Positions 31,745 to 40,824 are shown, numbered from the stretch's first letter. The stretch: 64,000 nt of DNA from Desulfovibrio sp. DV (GCF_001936595.1 NZ_MLBG01000002.1:62001-126000), one strand, 5' to 3'. The notes: a model not told the origin generated them from the sequence alone. Program-made: numbers and translations.

Positions 31745-33073
31745 ATGGAGCCTTTGGAACTCGCCGTCGCCTCGCCGGAGCCTAGAGACCGGCTGCAGGC
31801 CCTCGACGTCCGGTCGTGTCTCGGCTGCGGGGCCTGCGCCAGCGGCTGTCCCATTCCCGGCACGCCCGGCATGGAGGGCTTTGACCCCCGGGTGGCGGTG
31901 CGGCTTATAGCCATGGGCCGCGAGGCGGAAGTGGCGGCCTCGCCGTTTCCCTGGGTCTGCACCAGCTGCGGCCGGTGTTCCCATGTCTGTCCCATGGGCA
32001 TCGACCTCACGGCTGTTTTCAGCCTGCTGCGCGGGCTGGTTCCCCGGTCCAAGGTCCCGGGGACGCTTGAGAAGGGCGTGGCCTCGGTGCTGGAGACCGG
32101 CAACACCCTGGCGATCCCCCTGGAAGACTTCCTCGATACCTTAAGCGACATCGGCGGCGAATTGGCCGAAGAGGAATGTCCCGGCTTTTACGTGCCCGTG
32201 GACAGCCCCGGAGCCGATCTGCTCGTGTTTCTCAATTCCAAGGAAGTGTTCGGCGATTTCGATGACCTCAAATGGTGGTGGCGCATCTTTTACAATGCCC
32301 GGGAGCGCTGGACCGTGCCGTCGCGTAACTGGGAGGCCGAGGACTGGGGACTTTTCACCGGCAATCCCGACGTCTCCCTGGTGCTGGCCCGGCGCAAGCT
32401 CGATCTCATGCGCAGCCTCGGGGCGGCCAGGCTGCTCATCCCCGACTGCGGCGGCGGTTCCTACGGCTGCCGCATGGGCCTGAAAACCTGCGCCCTGGAA
32501 GACCCTTCGCGCCAGGTCGATTCCCTGTATTTCTACGACTATCTGCTGGGACTGATCGATTCGGGCCGCATCCGTCTCGATCCGGCCCGCAATGCCGGGC
32601 GCACCTACGTCTGGCACGACGCCTGCAAACACGGCCGCGAACTGGAACGCCATTTCGGCAAAGGCTATTACGACGAGCCGCGCGCCATCCTCACGGCCTG
32701 CGTCGGACCGGACAATGTCGTGGCCATGGCTCCCGACCGGGCCAACAACTACTGCTGCGGGGCCGGCGGCGGCAACTGGCCCATGCCCTTTGAAAAGGAA
32801 TCGGCTGCCCACGGCCGGTTCAAAGTGGCCCAGCTTGAAGCCTGCCGGGCCGATGTGGTGGTGGTCGGCTGCGCCAACTGCCGCGACCAGCTGCAAAAAC
32901 GCCTGCCCCGGTTCTTTCCCGGCCGCTGTAACTACGAGGTCAAATACCTCTGGCAGCTCGTGGCCGAAACCATGATCGCCACTCCCTGGACCCCGGCCGA
33001 AATTGCCGCGGCCAAGGAACGCAGCCGGTTGCAAAACCAGCATTTTGAAGCCGAACTGGACGGAGGCTTTTGA
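31745..33073 (+). CDS. HdrD-like Fe-S protein (heterodisulfide reductase HdrB/HdrC-type)
   Basis: A 442-residue protein. Two 4Fe-4S motifs lie at the N-terminus (Cys 25, 28, 31, 35 and Cys 72, 75, 78, 82), like HdrC. A C-terminal CCG domain like HdrB follows: Cys 294 (HDACKHGRE), the pair Cys 337/338 (CCGAGGGN) and CANC at 376-379. A more degenerate first half (PDCGGGSYGC) lies near 234-242. The HdrD family passes electrons between ferredoxin-type clusters and disulfide or quinone-linked partners; DsrK and TmcB are relatives. Substrate unknown. The next flavoprotein gene starts within its stop codon, so the two probably form a complex. Confidence 0.8.
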   Translation: MEPLELAVASPEPRDRLQALDVRSCLGCGACASGCPIPGTPGMEGFDPRVAVRLIAMGREAEVAASPFPWVCTSCGRCSHVCPMGIDLTAVFSLLRGLVPRSKVPGTLEKGVASVLETGNTLAIPLEDFLDTLSDIGGELAEEECPGFYVPVDSPGADLLVFLNSKEVFGDFDDLKWWWRIFYNARERWTVPSRNWEAEDWGLFTGNPDVSLVLARRKLDLMRSLGAARLLIPDCGGGSYGCRMGLKTCALEDPSRQVDSLYFYDYLLGLIDSGRIRLDPARNAGRTYVWHDACKHGRELERHFGKGYYDEPRAILTACVGPDNVVAMAPDRANNYCCGAGGGNWPMPFEKESAAHGRFKVAQLEACRADVVVVGCANCRDQLQKRLPRFFPGRCNYEVKYLWQLVAETMIATPWTPAEIAAAKERSRLQNQHFEAELDGGF

Positions 33074-35133
33074 TGGACGCCAGCCAGCCTCTCCCCATCC
33101 TTGTGGCCGGCGGCGGCATGGCCGGCCTGCGGGCGGCCCTTGATCTGGCCGCGGCCGGCGGCAGCGTCGTTCTTGTTGAGGCCGGCACACGCCTGGGCGG
33201 CAGCCTGTCCCATGTCGCCACCCTGGCCCAGACCGGCCGGCCCATCCGGGATGAGCTCGACGCCCTGGTCGCAGACGTGCTGGAGAATCCGGGCATCACG
33301 GTCCGGCTGGGCCAGCGCCTGGAGTCCTTTGCCGGCCAGCCAGGGGAATTTCGCGCCGTGCTTGGCCGGCCAGGGGAGCAGGGCAGGGAGGAGGTCGCGG
33401 CCTCGTGCCTCATCCTGGCCATGGGCAGTGTTCCGTTTCATCCCGGCGGGCTCGATTTTCTGGGCCATGGCCTTATACCCGACGTGGTCACGAGCCTTGA
33501 CGTGGAAGCCATGGCGGCTGGGGCAGGCGGCATCGTGCGTCCCTCCGACGGGGGGAGACCGCTGTCGGTTGCCTTCATCCAGTGCGTGGGGTCGCGAATG
33601 CTTGCGCCGGTCGAACGTCCGGTCTGCTGTGCGGCCTGCTGCGCCGTGAGCGTGCGCCAGGCCCTGGCCATGCCCCAGGCCCGGCGCACCATTTGCGCCA
33701 TTGATCTGCGCACCCATGTGCCCGGCACCCAGGAGGCGCTCAATCAGGCCGAATCCGAGGGGCTGGCCGTGCGCTACGTCCGACCCCACACCCTGGAATC
33801 GGGTCCGGACGGTCGCGGGGTCAGCTTCCGTTTTGTCGATACGCAGGGCCTGGAATGCCGGGAGACCGTCGATCTGGTCGTCCTGGCTGTTGGCGTCGGG
33901 CTTTCCGCCGCAACTCGGGCCATGCTTGAGGCCTCGGGAGTGGCCACGGGGCGGCATGGCTTTGTGGCGACGCAACCGTTTGCTCCGGTGGCCACCAGCC
34001 GGCCCGGCGTGTTTGCGGCCGGCACGCTGCGCGGCCCGGCCGAGGCCTCCCTGGCTGTTGTCCAGGGATCGGCCGCCGCCCGGGAAGCCCTGGCTGCGGC
34101 TGGCCCCAAGACGGGGCAGGCCGGGGTGAAAACTGCCTTGGTTGTTGGCGGCGGAACAGCCGGTCTGGCCTGCGCCCTGAGTCTGGCCCGGTGCGGCCTG
34201 CCCGTGGCCCTGGTCGAGGCCACCGACCGCCTGGGCGGCAATCCGCGCAAGCATCCGACGGTCTGGAAGGGCCAGGAAACCCGGCAGGCCGTTGCCGCCA
34301 TGGCCCAGGCAGCCCTGGATCACGCAAGCATCACGGTGTTGACCGGGACGCGGCTGGTTGGCCTGTCCGGCCAACCGGGCCTTTGGACCGGGAGCCTCGA
34401 CACGCCGCAAGGCCGTTGCGACCTGGCCTTTGGCGCGGCCGTATTGGCTCTGGGCGGCAACGAAGCCAGGCCCGACGAGTATCTTCTCGGACGCGATCCC
34501 CGGGTCATGACCCAGCTTGAATTCGAGAACTGGCGGCGCTCCCATCCTGCGCCCGAAGACGCGCCGCAGTCCGTGGTTTTCATCCAGTGCGTCGGGTCGC
34601 GGCAACGCCACGGCTACACCGCCTGCGCCCGGGTGTGCTGCTCCCAGGCCCTGTGCGCCGCCGTGGACGTCAAGAAAAGCCGCCCCGACGCCCAGGTGGC
34701 TGTTTTCTACCGCGACATCACCGCCTACGGCGAGGCCGAGGACATCTACACCGAGGCCAGACGCCTGGGCGTGCTCTTTTTCCGCTATGATCCCCTTTGT
34801 CCTCCTCGGGTTGAGCGCTTGGGCACTGATCTGGCGGTGACCGGCGAGGACAGCCTCCTTGGGCGAGCGGTGCGGCTTCGTCCGGACCGGGTTGTCCTGG
34901 CTGTGCCGCTTGTGCCCACCGGCGTGGCTGAAATGGCGGCCCTGTTTGCCCTGCCGACCGATGGACTGGGATTTCTGTCGCCGGTCCATCCGGTGCTGTA
35001 TCCGGTCGATCTGCCCCGGCCCGGCCTGTTTGCCGCCGGCCTGTGTCTTGGTCCCAAGCCCTTGGACGAGTCCGTGGCCGAAGCCCAGGCTGCAGCCATG
35101 CGGGCGGCGGTGTTTCTGGCCGGACGCACCTGA
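33073..35133 (+). CDS. HdrA-like FAD-dependent oxidoreductase with two fused HdrA modules
   Basis: About 686 residues made of two similar halves. Each begins with a Rossmann FAD motif (GGGMAGLRAALDLAAAG near residue 13; GGGTAGLACALSLARCG near 360), carries an HdrA motif FIQCVGSR followed by a Cys cluster (CCAACC in the first half, CARVCC in the second), and ends with PGVFAAGTLRGP or PGLFAAGLCLGP. HdrA is the flavin subunit of heterodisulfide reductase and can bifurcate electrons. The ATG at 33073 overlaps the HdrD-like stop (TGATG) behind a GGAGG; a TTG at 33070 is less likely. No MvhD-like domain is present. Confidence 0.8.
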   Translation: MDASQPLPILVAGGGMAGLRAALDLAAAGGSVVLVEAGTRLGGSLSHVATLAQTGRPIRDELDALVADVLENPGITVRLGQRLESFAGQPGEFRAVLGRPGEQGREEVAASCLILAMGSVPFHPGGLDFLGHGLIPDVVTSLDVEAMAAGAGGIVRPSDGGRPLSVAFIQCVGSRMLAPVERPVCCAACCAVSVRQALAMPQARRTICAIDLRTHVPGTQEALNQAESEGLAVRYVRPHTLESGPDGRGVSFRFVDTQGLECRETVDLVVLAVGVGLSAATRAMLEASGVATGRHGFVATQPFAPVATSRPGVFAAGTLRGPAEASLAVVQGSAAAREALAAAGPKTGQAGVKTALVVGGGTAGLACALSLARCGLPVALVEATDRLGGNPRKHPTVWKGQETRQAVAAMAQAALDHASITVLTGTRLVGLSGQPGLWTGSLDTPQGRCDLAFGAAVLALGGNEARPDEYLLGRDPRVMTQLEFENWRRSHPAPEDAPQSVVFIQCVGSRQRHGYTACARVCCSQALCAAVDVKKSRPDAQVAVFYRDITAYGEAEDIYTEARRLGVLFFRYDPLCPPRVERLGTDLAVTGEDSLLGRAVRLRPDRVVLAVPLVPTGVAEMAALFALPTDGLGFLSPVHPVLYPVDLPRPGLFAAGLCLGPKPLDESVAEAQAAAMRAAVFLAGRT

Positions 35134-35215
35134 GGTCTGTCTGGGCAGGGGGGGGAATCCGTGCTAGAGCGGGGGAGAAGCGCGTCTCAAAACTGCAACG
35201 CACGGAATCCCGCCC

Positions 35216-37041
35216 ATGAATCGCCCCAAGACTTTTGCCAAGGCCATTGTCCTTGGCATCGACGGACTCGATCCGGTGCTGTGCCGCCGGCTCATGGCCG
35301 CCGGCCGGCTGCCCCATCTGGCCCGGCTGGCCGCAACCGGCCGGTTCGCCGCCCTGGCCACGGCCAACCCGGCCCAGAGCCCGGTGGCCTGGACCTGCCT
35401 GGCCACCGGAGCCAACCCCGGCCAGCACGGCATTTTTGATTTTATCGTGCGCGCTCCGGGAACCTATCTGCCCCGATTGTCGCTCACCCGCCCCGGTCCG
35501 GGCGGCCAGCCCCAGCCGGCCTATACCTGCGAAACCTTTTTTGAAGTCGTTGCCAAGGCCGGACTGCCGGTGACCGCCGTCCGCTGGCCGGTCACCTATC
35601 CGCCGGCCTTTGCCGGGGTGACGACCCTGGCCGGCCTTGGCGCGCCCGACGTCAAGGGACGCCTGGGCAATTACGTGCACTATGCCGAGGAGGCCGGGGC
35701 TGCCGGGGGGGGCGCGGCAAGTTCGTGCCGGTGCGCTTGGCCGACGGTCGGGCCGTGGTGACCGTGGAAGGCCCCCTGGCTGTGGTGGCCGGCCAGAAGA
35801 CGCCGGCCGTCGTGCCCTTGGAATTATTCGTGGACGAGGGCCGGCTGGCCTATGCTGTGTGCGGCCAGTCCGGCAGCCTTGAACCGGGAAGCTGGTCGCC
35901 GTATCTGACGCTCGATTTCGACGCCGGGGAGGGCCGCCGGGTGCGCGGGCTCACCCGGCTGTGGCTGGGAAGGCTCAGGCCGCTTGAACTCTACCTCGGC
36001 CCGGTCCAGGTCGATCCCGGCGCGCCCAACCTGCCCATTGCCGCGCCGGCCGGGTATGCGGCCGAACTGGCTGCCGCCCTGGGCGGGCCGTTTTCCACGC
36101 TCGGGATGCCCGAGGAAACCAAGGGGCTCACCGATGGGGTCATGACCGATGAGGCCTTTTTGGCCATGTGCGAGGATGTGACGCGTGAGCGCGAGGCCAT
36201 GCTGGATTTTGAACTGGGCCGGTTCCGGGAAGGGCTGTTGTCTGTGGTTTTCGACACCTCCGACCGCATCCAGCACTGTTTCTGGCGGCTGGCCGATCCC
36301 GGCCACCCGCTCTATGACCCGGTCGAGGCCGCCCGCCTGGGGCCGGTTATCGACGACCACATGGTCCGCATGGACGCGGTGGTCGGCCGGACCATGGCCG
36401 CAGCCGGCGACGATACAGCCCTTTTTGTCTGCTCGGACCATGGTTTTTGTTCCTACACCCGGTCCTTGAATCTCAATGCCTGGCTGGTCAGCGAAGGCTA
36501 CATGAAGCTCTCACCCCACGATCCGGCTGACAGCGGCGAACTCTTTCGCCATGTGGACTGGACAGGCACCCGGGCCTTTGCCCTGGGCTTTGGTTCGATC
36601 TGCCTCAATATCGCCGGCCGGGACCGGCAGGGCGTGGTGCCGCCGGAGAGGGCCGACGCCCTGGCCGGGGAGATCGCCAGCCGCCTGGAAGCGCTCAGCG
36701 ATGGCGGGAACTCCCCGGTGGCCGCCGTCCATCGCAAGGCCGGCCTCTACCATGGGCCCCTGGCCGGGCAGGCTCCGGAGTTGGTCGTCGGCTGCCGCCC
36801 GCCCTACCGCGTGGCCTGGACATCGGCCATTGGCGGCACAGGGGGCGAGATTTTTACGGACAATCGCCAGAAATGGTCGGGCGATCACTGCGTGGACGCC
36901 TCGTTTGTGCCGGGTTCGTTGTTTGCAAACCTGCCCCTGGCCGCATCCGACGGGGTGGCCCAGACCCGGCTGGCGGCTACTGTCTGCCGCTCCCTTGGCC
37001 TGACGCCGGCGGCGCATATGGATGACGACTTGCTTGGGTAA
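35216..37041 (+). CDS. Type I phosphodiesterase/nucleotide pyrophosphatase-like protein (frameshifted)
   Basis: An alkaline-phosphatase-superfamily hydrolase of about 608 residues if the frame is repaired. The first part (from 35216) has the metal-site start VLGIDGLDP and SPVAWTCLATGANPGQHGIFDFI, where the nucleophile Thr is expected. The second part has DTSDRIQHCFWRL and SDHGFCSYTRSLNLNAWL. The two lie in different frames; the switch falls in a run of eight Gs (35705-35712), and nine or six Gs would rejoin them. Substrate unknown; relatives act on nucleotides or phosphonates. No signal peptide. Error, mutation or phase variation are all possible. Confidence 0.78.
35705..35712 (+). repeat. 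G8 homopolymer at the frame break
   Basis: Eight consecutive Gs inside the phosphodiesterase coding region, at the exact point where the reading frame changes. Such tracts are prone to slippage during replication and to miscounting in sequencing. Confidence 0.9.
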
Positions 37042-37054
37042 TGCAGCCATGCCC

Positions 37055-37083
37055 TTGACGCGACGCTTTTCCAGCCCTACTGT
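37055..37083 (+). promoter_or_regulatory. Candidate sigma-70 promoter for the MarR-MFS pair
   Basis: TTGACG (37055-37060), 17-base spacer, TACTGT (37078-37083), 36 bases before the marR-type ATG. Confidence 0.6.
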
Positions 37084-37102
37084 TTCGAAAACTAACTATT
37101 AG
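37084..37102 (+). promoter_or_regulatory. Possible MarR operator just downstream of the -10 box
   Basis: Two small inverted repeats lie between the promoter and the start codon: TTTCGAAA (37083-37090) and CTAA-CTA-TTAG (37092-37102). MarR proteins often bind such short AT-rich palindromes at their own promoters. CTAACTAT recurs at 37577-37584 just before the MFS gene, though that copy overlaps the regulator's stop codon. Confidence 0.35.
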
Positions 37103-37118
37103 CGGTAAGGGTACTGCC

Positions 37119-37580
37119 ATGGCCGACTCCCTAGACATCTGCGCCCGCGAATTGCTCGACGTCATGCCGCTGGTCATGCAGGATTTACGACGTACCATGC
37201 GCAGCCAGAGTGCGCCCGATCTGCGGGTGCCGGAACTGCGTAGTCTGGCCTTTTTGCGGCACAATCCCGGCTCCAATCTGACGGATCTGGCAGAGTACAT
37301 CGGCGTTTCCCTGCCCTCCATGTCCAAACTGGTCGATACCCTGACCTTTCGCGGCTTTATCGAGCGCACCCCGGACGCCCAGGATCGGCGGCGGGTGCGC
37401 CTGGGGCTCACCGAGTCCGGGCTGGCCATATTGGCCAAGGCCCGGGAAGCGGTCAAAGCCTCCTTTGTCGCCAAATTGGCCAAGCTTGAGCCGCAGGATG
37501 TCGAACGCATCACGACCGGCATGAAACTGCTGCATTCCCTCTTTGCCCTTGCCCCGGACACCGACGTGGCAAACGGCTAA
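37119..37580 (+). CDS. MarR-family transcriptional regulator
   Basis: A 153-residue winged-helix regulator. The DNA-binding region shows helix-turn-helix NLTDLAEYIGVSLPSMSKLVDTLTFRGF and the wing DAQDRRRVRLGLTESG, both classic MarR features. MarR proteins usually repress a neighbouring transporter and let go when a small molecule binds. The next gene, 60 bases downstream, is an MFS transporter, its likely target. The ligand is unknown. Confidence 0.9.
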   Translation: MADSLDICARELLDVMPLVMQDLRRTMRSQSAPDLRVPELRSLAFLRHNPGSNLTDLAEYIGVSLPSMSKLVDTLTFRGFIERTPDAQDRRRVRLGLTESGLAILAKAREAVKASFVAKLAKLEPQDVERITTGMKLLHSLFALAPDTDVANG

Positions 37581-37640
37581 CTATCCCCGACCAACCATAC
37601 CGCCGCGGCAGCCCCCTGGCTGCCGCAGGTTTTACGAGCC

Positions 37641-38879
37641 ATGGCCATCTCCCCGAACCCGACCGGCAGTCTGCTTTTACGGTCTTTTCGCCACCGCAAC
37701 TTCCGGCTGTTTTTTGCCGGCCAGTTTATCTCGCTCACCGGCACCTGGATGCAGTCGGTGGCCGTGTCCTGGCTGGTCTACCGCCTGACCGGATCGAGCA
37801 TGGCTCTGGGGCTGGTGGGCTTTGCCAGCCATATTCCGGTCTTCCTGTTCGGTCTTTTCGGCGGCTGTCTGGCCGATCGCGGCAACAAACGGGCCATTCT
37901 CATTGCAGCCCAGGCTGCGGCCATGCTGCAAGCCCTGGCCCTGGCCGCCCTGACCCTGTCCGGAACCGCCAACGTCTGGCTGGTTGTCTCGCTGGCCACG
38001 TTTCTGGGGCTGGTCAATGCCGTGGACATGCCCACCCGCCAGGCCTTTGTGGTGGATATGGTGGGACGCGAGGATCTGCACAACGCCATTGCGCTGAATT
38101 CCTCCATGTTCAACAGCGCCCGGGTCGTCGGCCCGGCCCTGGCCGGAGTGCTGGTAGCCGCCATTGGCGAGGGCTGGTGCTTTCTGGTCAACGGCCTCAG
38201 TTATCTGGCCGTCATCGCCGCCCTGGCCGCCATGCGCCTGCCCCCCTCCCAACCATCCTGCGGGTCCGGCTCGGTCTCGGGCCATGTCCGCCAGGGGCTG
38301 GCCTATGCCTGGGGCGACCGCAGCGTGCGTTCGATCCTGGGCAGCCTTATCATCACGAGCCTTTTCGCCTCGTCCTACATGGTGTTGTTGCCTGTGGTCG
38401 TTAATACGGTGCTCGGCCATGGGGCTCAGGCTCTCGGGTTTCTTATGGCTGCAACCGGGGTTGGCAGCGTGGCGGCCGCCTTGCTGCTGGCCCTTCGCCA
38501 GAAAAGCCGGGGGCTTTCGCGGTGGCGGATCGTTTCCGGCCTGGGCGTGGGACTGGTCATGGTGGCTTTCGCCTTTTCGCAGACGTTCTGGCTCTCGGTG
38601 TGCCTGTCAATGATCATGGGGTTCTGCCTGATCTTTTTCTTCGCCGCCTCCAACACGATGCTGCAACTGCGAAGCCCCGACGCCATGCGGGGCCGCATCA
38701 TGTCCCTGTATTCCGTCACCCTGGTCGGCATGGCCCCCTTCGGTTCGCTGCTGGCCGGGGCCGCTGCCAGTCTTTTGGACGCGCCGACCACCATTGCCCT
38801 GGCCGGCGGCTTGTGCGTGGCCGGGGTGGCGCTTTCCACCATCCTGGACCGAGAGCCGGGGCAGGAGCGCCCGGCCTGA
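37641..38879 (+). CDS. Major facilitator superfamily transporter (EntS/MFS_3-like)
   Basis: A 412-residue protein with about 12 membrane segments. It starts FRHRNFRLFFAGQFISLTGTWMQSVAVSWLVYRLTGS, a hallmark of the EntS/MFS_3 group, and has the FGLFGGCLADRGNKR loop motif A. Members export siderophores, drugs or other small molecules. It lies directly after a MarR regulator, suggesting inducible efflux. The substrate cannot be read from the sequence. Confidence 0.88.
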   Translation: MAISPNPTGSLLLRSFRHRNFRLFFAGQFISLTGTWMQSVAVSWLVYRLTGSSMALGLVGFASHIPVFLFGLFGGCLADRGNKRAILIAAQAAAMLQALALAALTLSGTANVWLVVSLATFLGLVNAVDMPTRQAFVVDMVGREDLHNAIALNSSMFNSARVVGPALAGVLVAAIGEGWCFLVNGLSYLAVIAALAAMRLPPSQPSCGSGSVSGHVRQGLAYAWGDRSVRSILGSLIITSLFASSYMVLLPVVVNTVLGHGAQALGFLMAATGVGSVAAALLLALRQKSRGLSRWRIVSGLGVGLVMVAFAFSQTFWLSVCLSMIMGFCLIFFFAASNTMLQLRSPDAMRGRIMSLYSVTLVGMAPFGSLLAGAAASLLDAPTTIALAGGLCVAGVALSTILDREPGQERPA

Positions 38880-38962
38880 CGCCCTGTTGACAACCACGCC
38901 ATAGTGCGGCCAGACAACGGCTGGCACGCACAGCCGCTTCCACGCGGCAAAGGAGACGGACA

Positions 38963-39988
38963 ATGCAGACGCGGACCCTGGGAAACACCGGCCTTGCCAC
39001 CTCGGCCGTCGGCTTTGGCGGCATCCCCATCATCCGGCTGGGGCGCGACGAGGCAGCCGCCTTGCTGCGCCATGCCGTGGAGCGGGGCATCACCTTTTTC
39101 GATACCGCCAATCGGTACATGGACAGCGAAGAGAAGATGGGGCAGGCCTTTGCCGGCATCCGCGACAAGGTGGTCATTGCCACCAAGACCGGGATGCGCG
39201 GGGCCAAGGAAGCCCTTGAAGAGTTGGAACTGAGCCTTACGCGCCTCAAAACCGACTACATCGACCTGTACCAGCCGCATCAGGTCTCCAACCCCGAGGA
39301 ATTTGCCACCTTGATGGGCCCTGGCGGAGCCATGGATGCCCTGGTCAAGGCCCGGGAACAGGGGAAGATCCGCCATATCGGCATCACCTCCCACAGCCTG
39401 GAAATGGCCCGCAAACTCGTGGCCACGGGTCTTTTCGCCACCATCCAGTTTCCCTACAACATCGTTGAGACCGAAGCGGCGGCGGAACTGTTTCCCGAGG
39501 CCCTGGCCAGGGACATGGGCATCCTGGTCATGAAGCCCTTTGCCGGCGGGATGCTCGACGACGGCGATCTGGCCCTGCGCTTTTTGCGCCGCCACCCCGA
39601 CCTGCTCGTGCTGGCTGGTTGCGACACGGCGGAACAGGTGGATCAGGCTGTGGACGTCTTTTCCGGCGACTCGGTCTGGACCGAAGCGGATGCGGCCAAA
39701 GCCGAGGGCTATCGCCAGGAGTTGGGATCGCGGTTTTGCCGGCGTTGTGAATACTGCCAGCCCTGTCCCCAGGGCGTGCGCATCACCTACGCCATGATGT
39801 ACCGGGTGGTGGCCAAGCGGATGTCTCCGGCCAAGGCCGTGAATTTTGCCGGCGCGACCATGGAGACGGTGCGCGAGTGCGTGGACTGCGGCGAATGCGC
39901 CACGCGCTGTCCCTACAATCTGCCCATCCCGGAGATGTTGCGGGAGTATCTGGCCCTGTACGACAGCCATCGGCAGGAGGCTCAGTGA
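38963..39988 (+). CDS. Aldo/keto reductase with C-terminal 4Fe-4S domain
   Basis: A 341-residue protein. The N-terminal TIM barrel is AKR-like: TSAVGFGGIPI, the catalytic-tetrad region ITFFDTANRYMDSEEKMGQAF with Asp and Tyr, and the ATKTG Lys. The C-terminus carries a cluster motif CRRCEYCQPCPQG and a second CVDCGECATRCPYNLPIPEML, giving 4Fe-4S sites. This fused type is common in anaerobes; electrons may come from ferredoxin rather than NADPH. An AAAGGAG site precedes the ATG. The stop overlaps the next gene. Confidence 0.9.
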   Translation: MQTRTLGNTGLATSAVGFGGIPIIRLGRDEAAALLRHAVERGITFFDTANRYMDSEEKMGQAFAGIRDKVVIATKTGMRGAKEALEELELSLTRLKTDYIDLYQPHQVSNPEEFATLMGPGGAMDALVKAREQGKIRHIGITSHSLEMARKLVATGLFATIQFPYNIVETEAAAELFPEALARDMGILVMKPFAGGMLDDGDLALRFLRRHPDLLVLAGCDTAEQVDQAVDVFSGDSVWTEADAAKAEGYRQELGSRFCRRCEYCQPCPQGVRITYAMMYRVVAKRMSPAKAVNFAGATMETVRECVDCGECATRCPYNLPIPEMLREYLALYDSHRQEAQ

Positions 39989-40587
39989 CCCCGGCCGGGC
40001 CGGCGCTGGCCGAACGTCTCTGGCAGGCCGGGGCGGTCACCGTCTCGGCCGAACCCATCACGCTCAAATCCGGGCGGGTGAGCCATGTCTATGTCTCACT
40101 GCGCCATTTCGTGTGCAATCCTGGCAATCTGAAGGGGCTTGGCGATGTGTTCGGGACGTGGCTTGGAGAGCGGCGACTGGCCCTTGGCAGTGTGTCGAGC
40201 CTGCTCTCGCCGGTCCTTTGCGGGGCCTTTGCGGCCCGCTTCGGCCTGCCGCTGGCCCTTTTCAGACCGGACACAGCAGAGAAAGGGCTGGCCGGGCAGG
40301 TGTTTGGCGGCGAGGCCGGGCTGCCGGTCGTGTTGCTCGACGACGTGCTCACTTCCGGCGGCACGGCCCTGGCTGCGGCCCGGGCCTTTGCCGGCCAGGG
40401 CCTGGGCGAGGTCTCGCTGTATGTCTTCGTGGACAAGCGGCCAACCGGAATGCGGGCGGCATTTACCCTGCCTGTGGCCGGGCTGCTGACGCTGACGGAA
40501 CTGCTCGGCCACGGTCTGGCCGCCGGCCATATCACTGGTCCGGCCGTGGCCTGGGCTGAAGAGGAATTGGCTTTTTTGGAAGGGTGA
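39985..40587 (+). CDS. Orotate-phosphoribosyltransferase-like protein
   Basis: About 200 residues from a GTG at 39985, chosen because it overlaps the upstream stop (GTGA) and follows AGGAGG with a 4-base gap. It has the PRPP-binding signature VVLLDDVLTSGGTA. The general layout (AGAVTVSAEPITLKSGRVSHVYVSLR near the N-terminus) resembles PyrE, which makes OMP from orotate and PRPP. The match is looser than for a standard PyrE, so a related phosphoribosyltransferase is possible. Confidence 0.75.
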   Translation: MTPAGPALAERLWQAGAVTVSAEPITLKSGRVSHVYVSLRHFVCNPGNLKGLGDVFGTWLGERRLALGSVSSLLSPVLCGAFAARFGLPLALFRPDTAEKGLAGQVFGGEAGLPVVLLDDVLTSGGTALAAARAFAGQGLGEVSLYVFVDKRPTGMRAAFTLPVAGLLTLTELLGHGLAAGHITGPAVAWAEEELAFLEG

Positions 40588-40689
40588 GCGTGCCTTCGCA
40601 AGACTATTTCAGTGTTGCGAAGGGTTGCTTAATGCAGTGCCTTGCCTTTTGCAAATCCAAGGAAATGCCGCCAAAGGCCGCATACGGGC

Positions 40690-40725
40690 AGGAAAAATAA
40701 AAAAGCGCGAGTTGCCTCGCGCTTT
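40690..40725 (-). terminator. Intrinsic terminator of the tRNA-Ser/SRP RNA unit
   Basis: On the minus strand, a 10-bp stem (40725-40716 with 40711-40702, perfect) with a 4-base loop is followed by a T-rich stretch. It lies directly after the SRP RNA 3' end. Confidence 0.9.
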
Positions 40726-40726
40726 C

Positions 40727-40816
40727 AAGGGAAGCCGGACACCCGGCTCCAACCGTTACCGCTGCTTCCTTTCGGACCTGACGGGGTTGGCGGCGAAACC
40801 GCCATCCGACTTCCCC
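40727..40816 (-). ncRNA. ffs: Signal recognition particle RNA (4.5S type)
   Basis: The minus strand contains the universally conserved SRP core, GTCAGGTCCGAAAGGAAGCA, at about 40784-40764, where the Ffh M-domain and FtsY contact the RNA. The 5' GGGGAAGTCGG pairs with the 3' CCGGCTTCCC, closing a roughly 90-base hairpin typical of the small bacterial form. It binds Ffh and targets membrane proteins to the translocon. It lies 8 bases downstream of tRNA-Ser and probably shares its transcript. Ends are estimated from the pairing to within a few bases. Confidence 0.92.
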
Positions 40817-40824
40817 AAAAATCG

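Noticed and set aside
31585-31785. Short open frames in the gap before the HdrD-like gene
   Set aside because: No ribosome-binding site, no family resemblance, and overlap with the likely promoter region and the start of the next gene.
32932-34989. Open frame of 685 codons on the minus strand opposite the HdrA-like gene
   Set aside because: Antisense artefact of high GC content; the plus strand carries clear FAD and Cys-cluster motifs.
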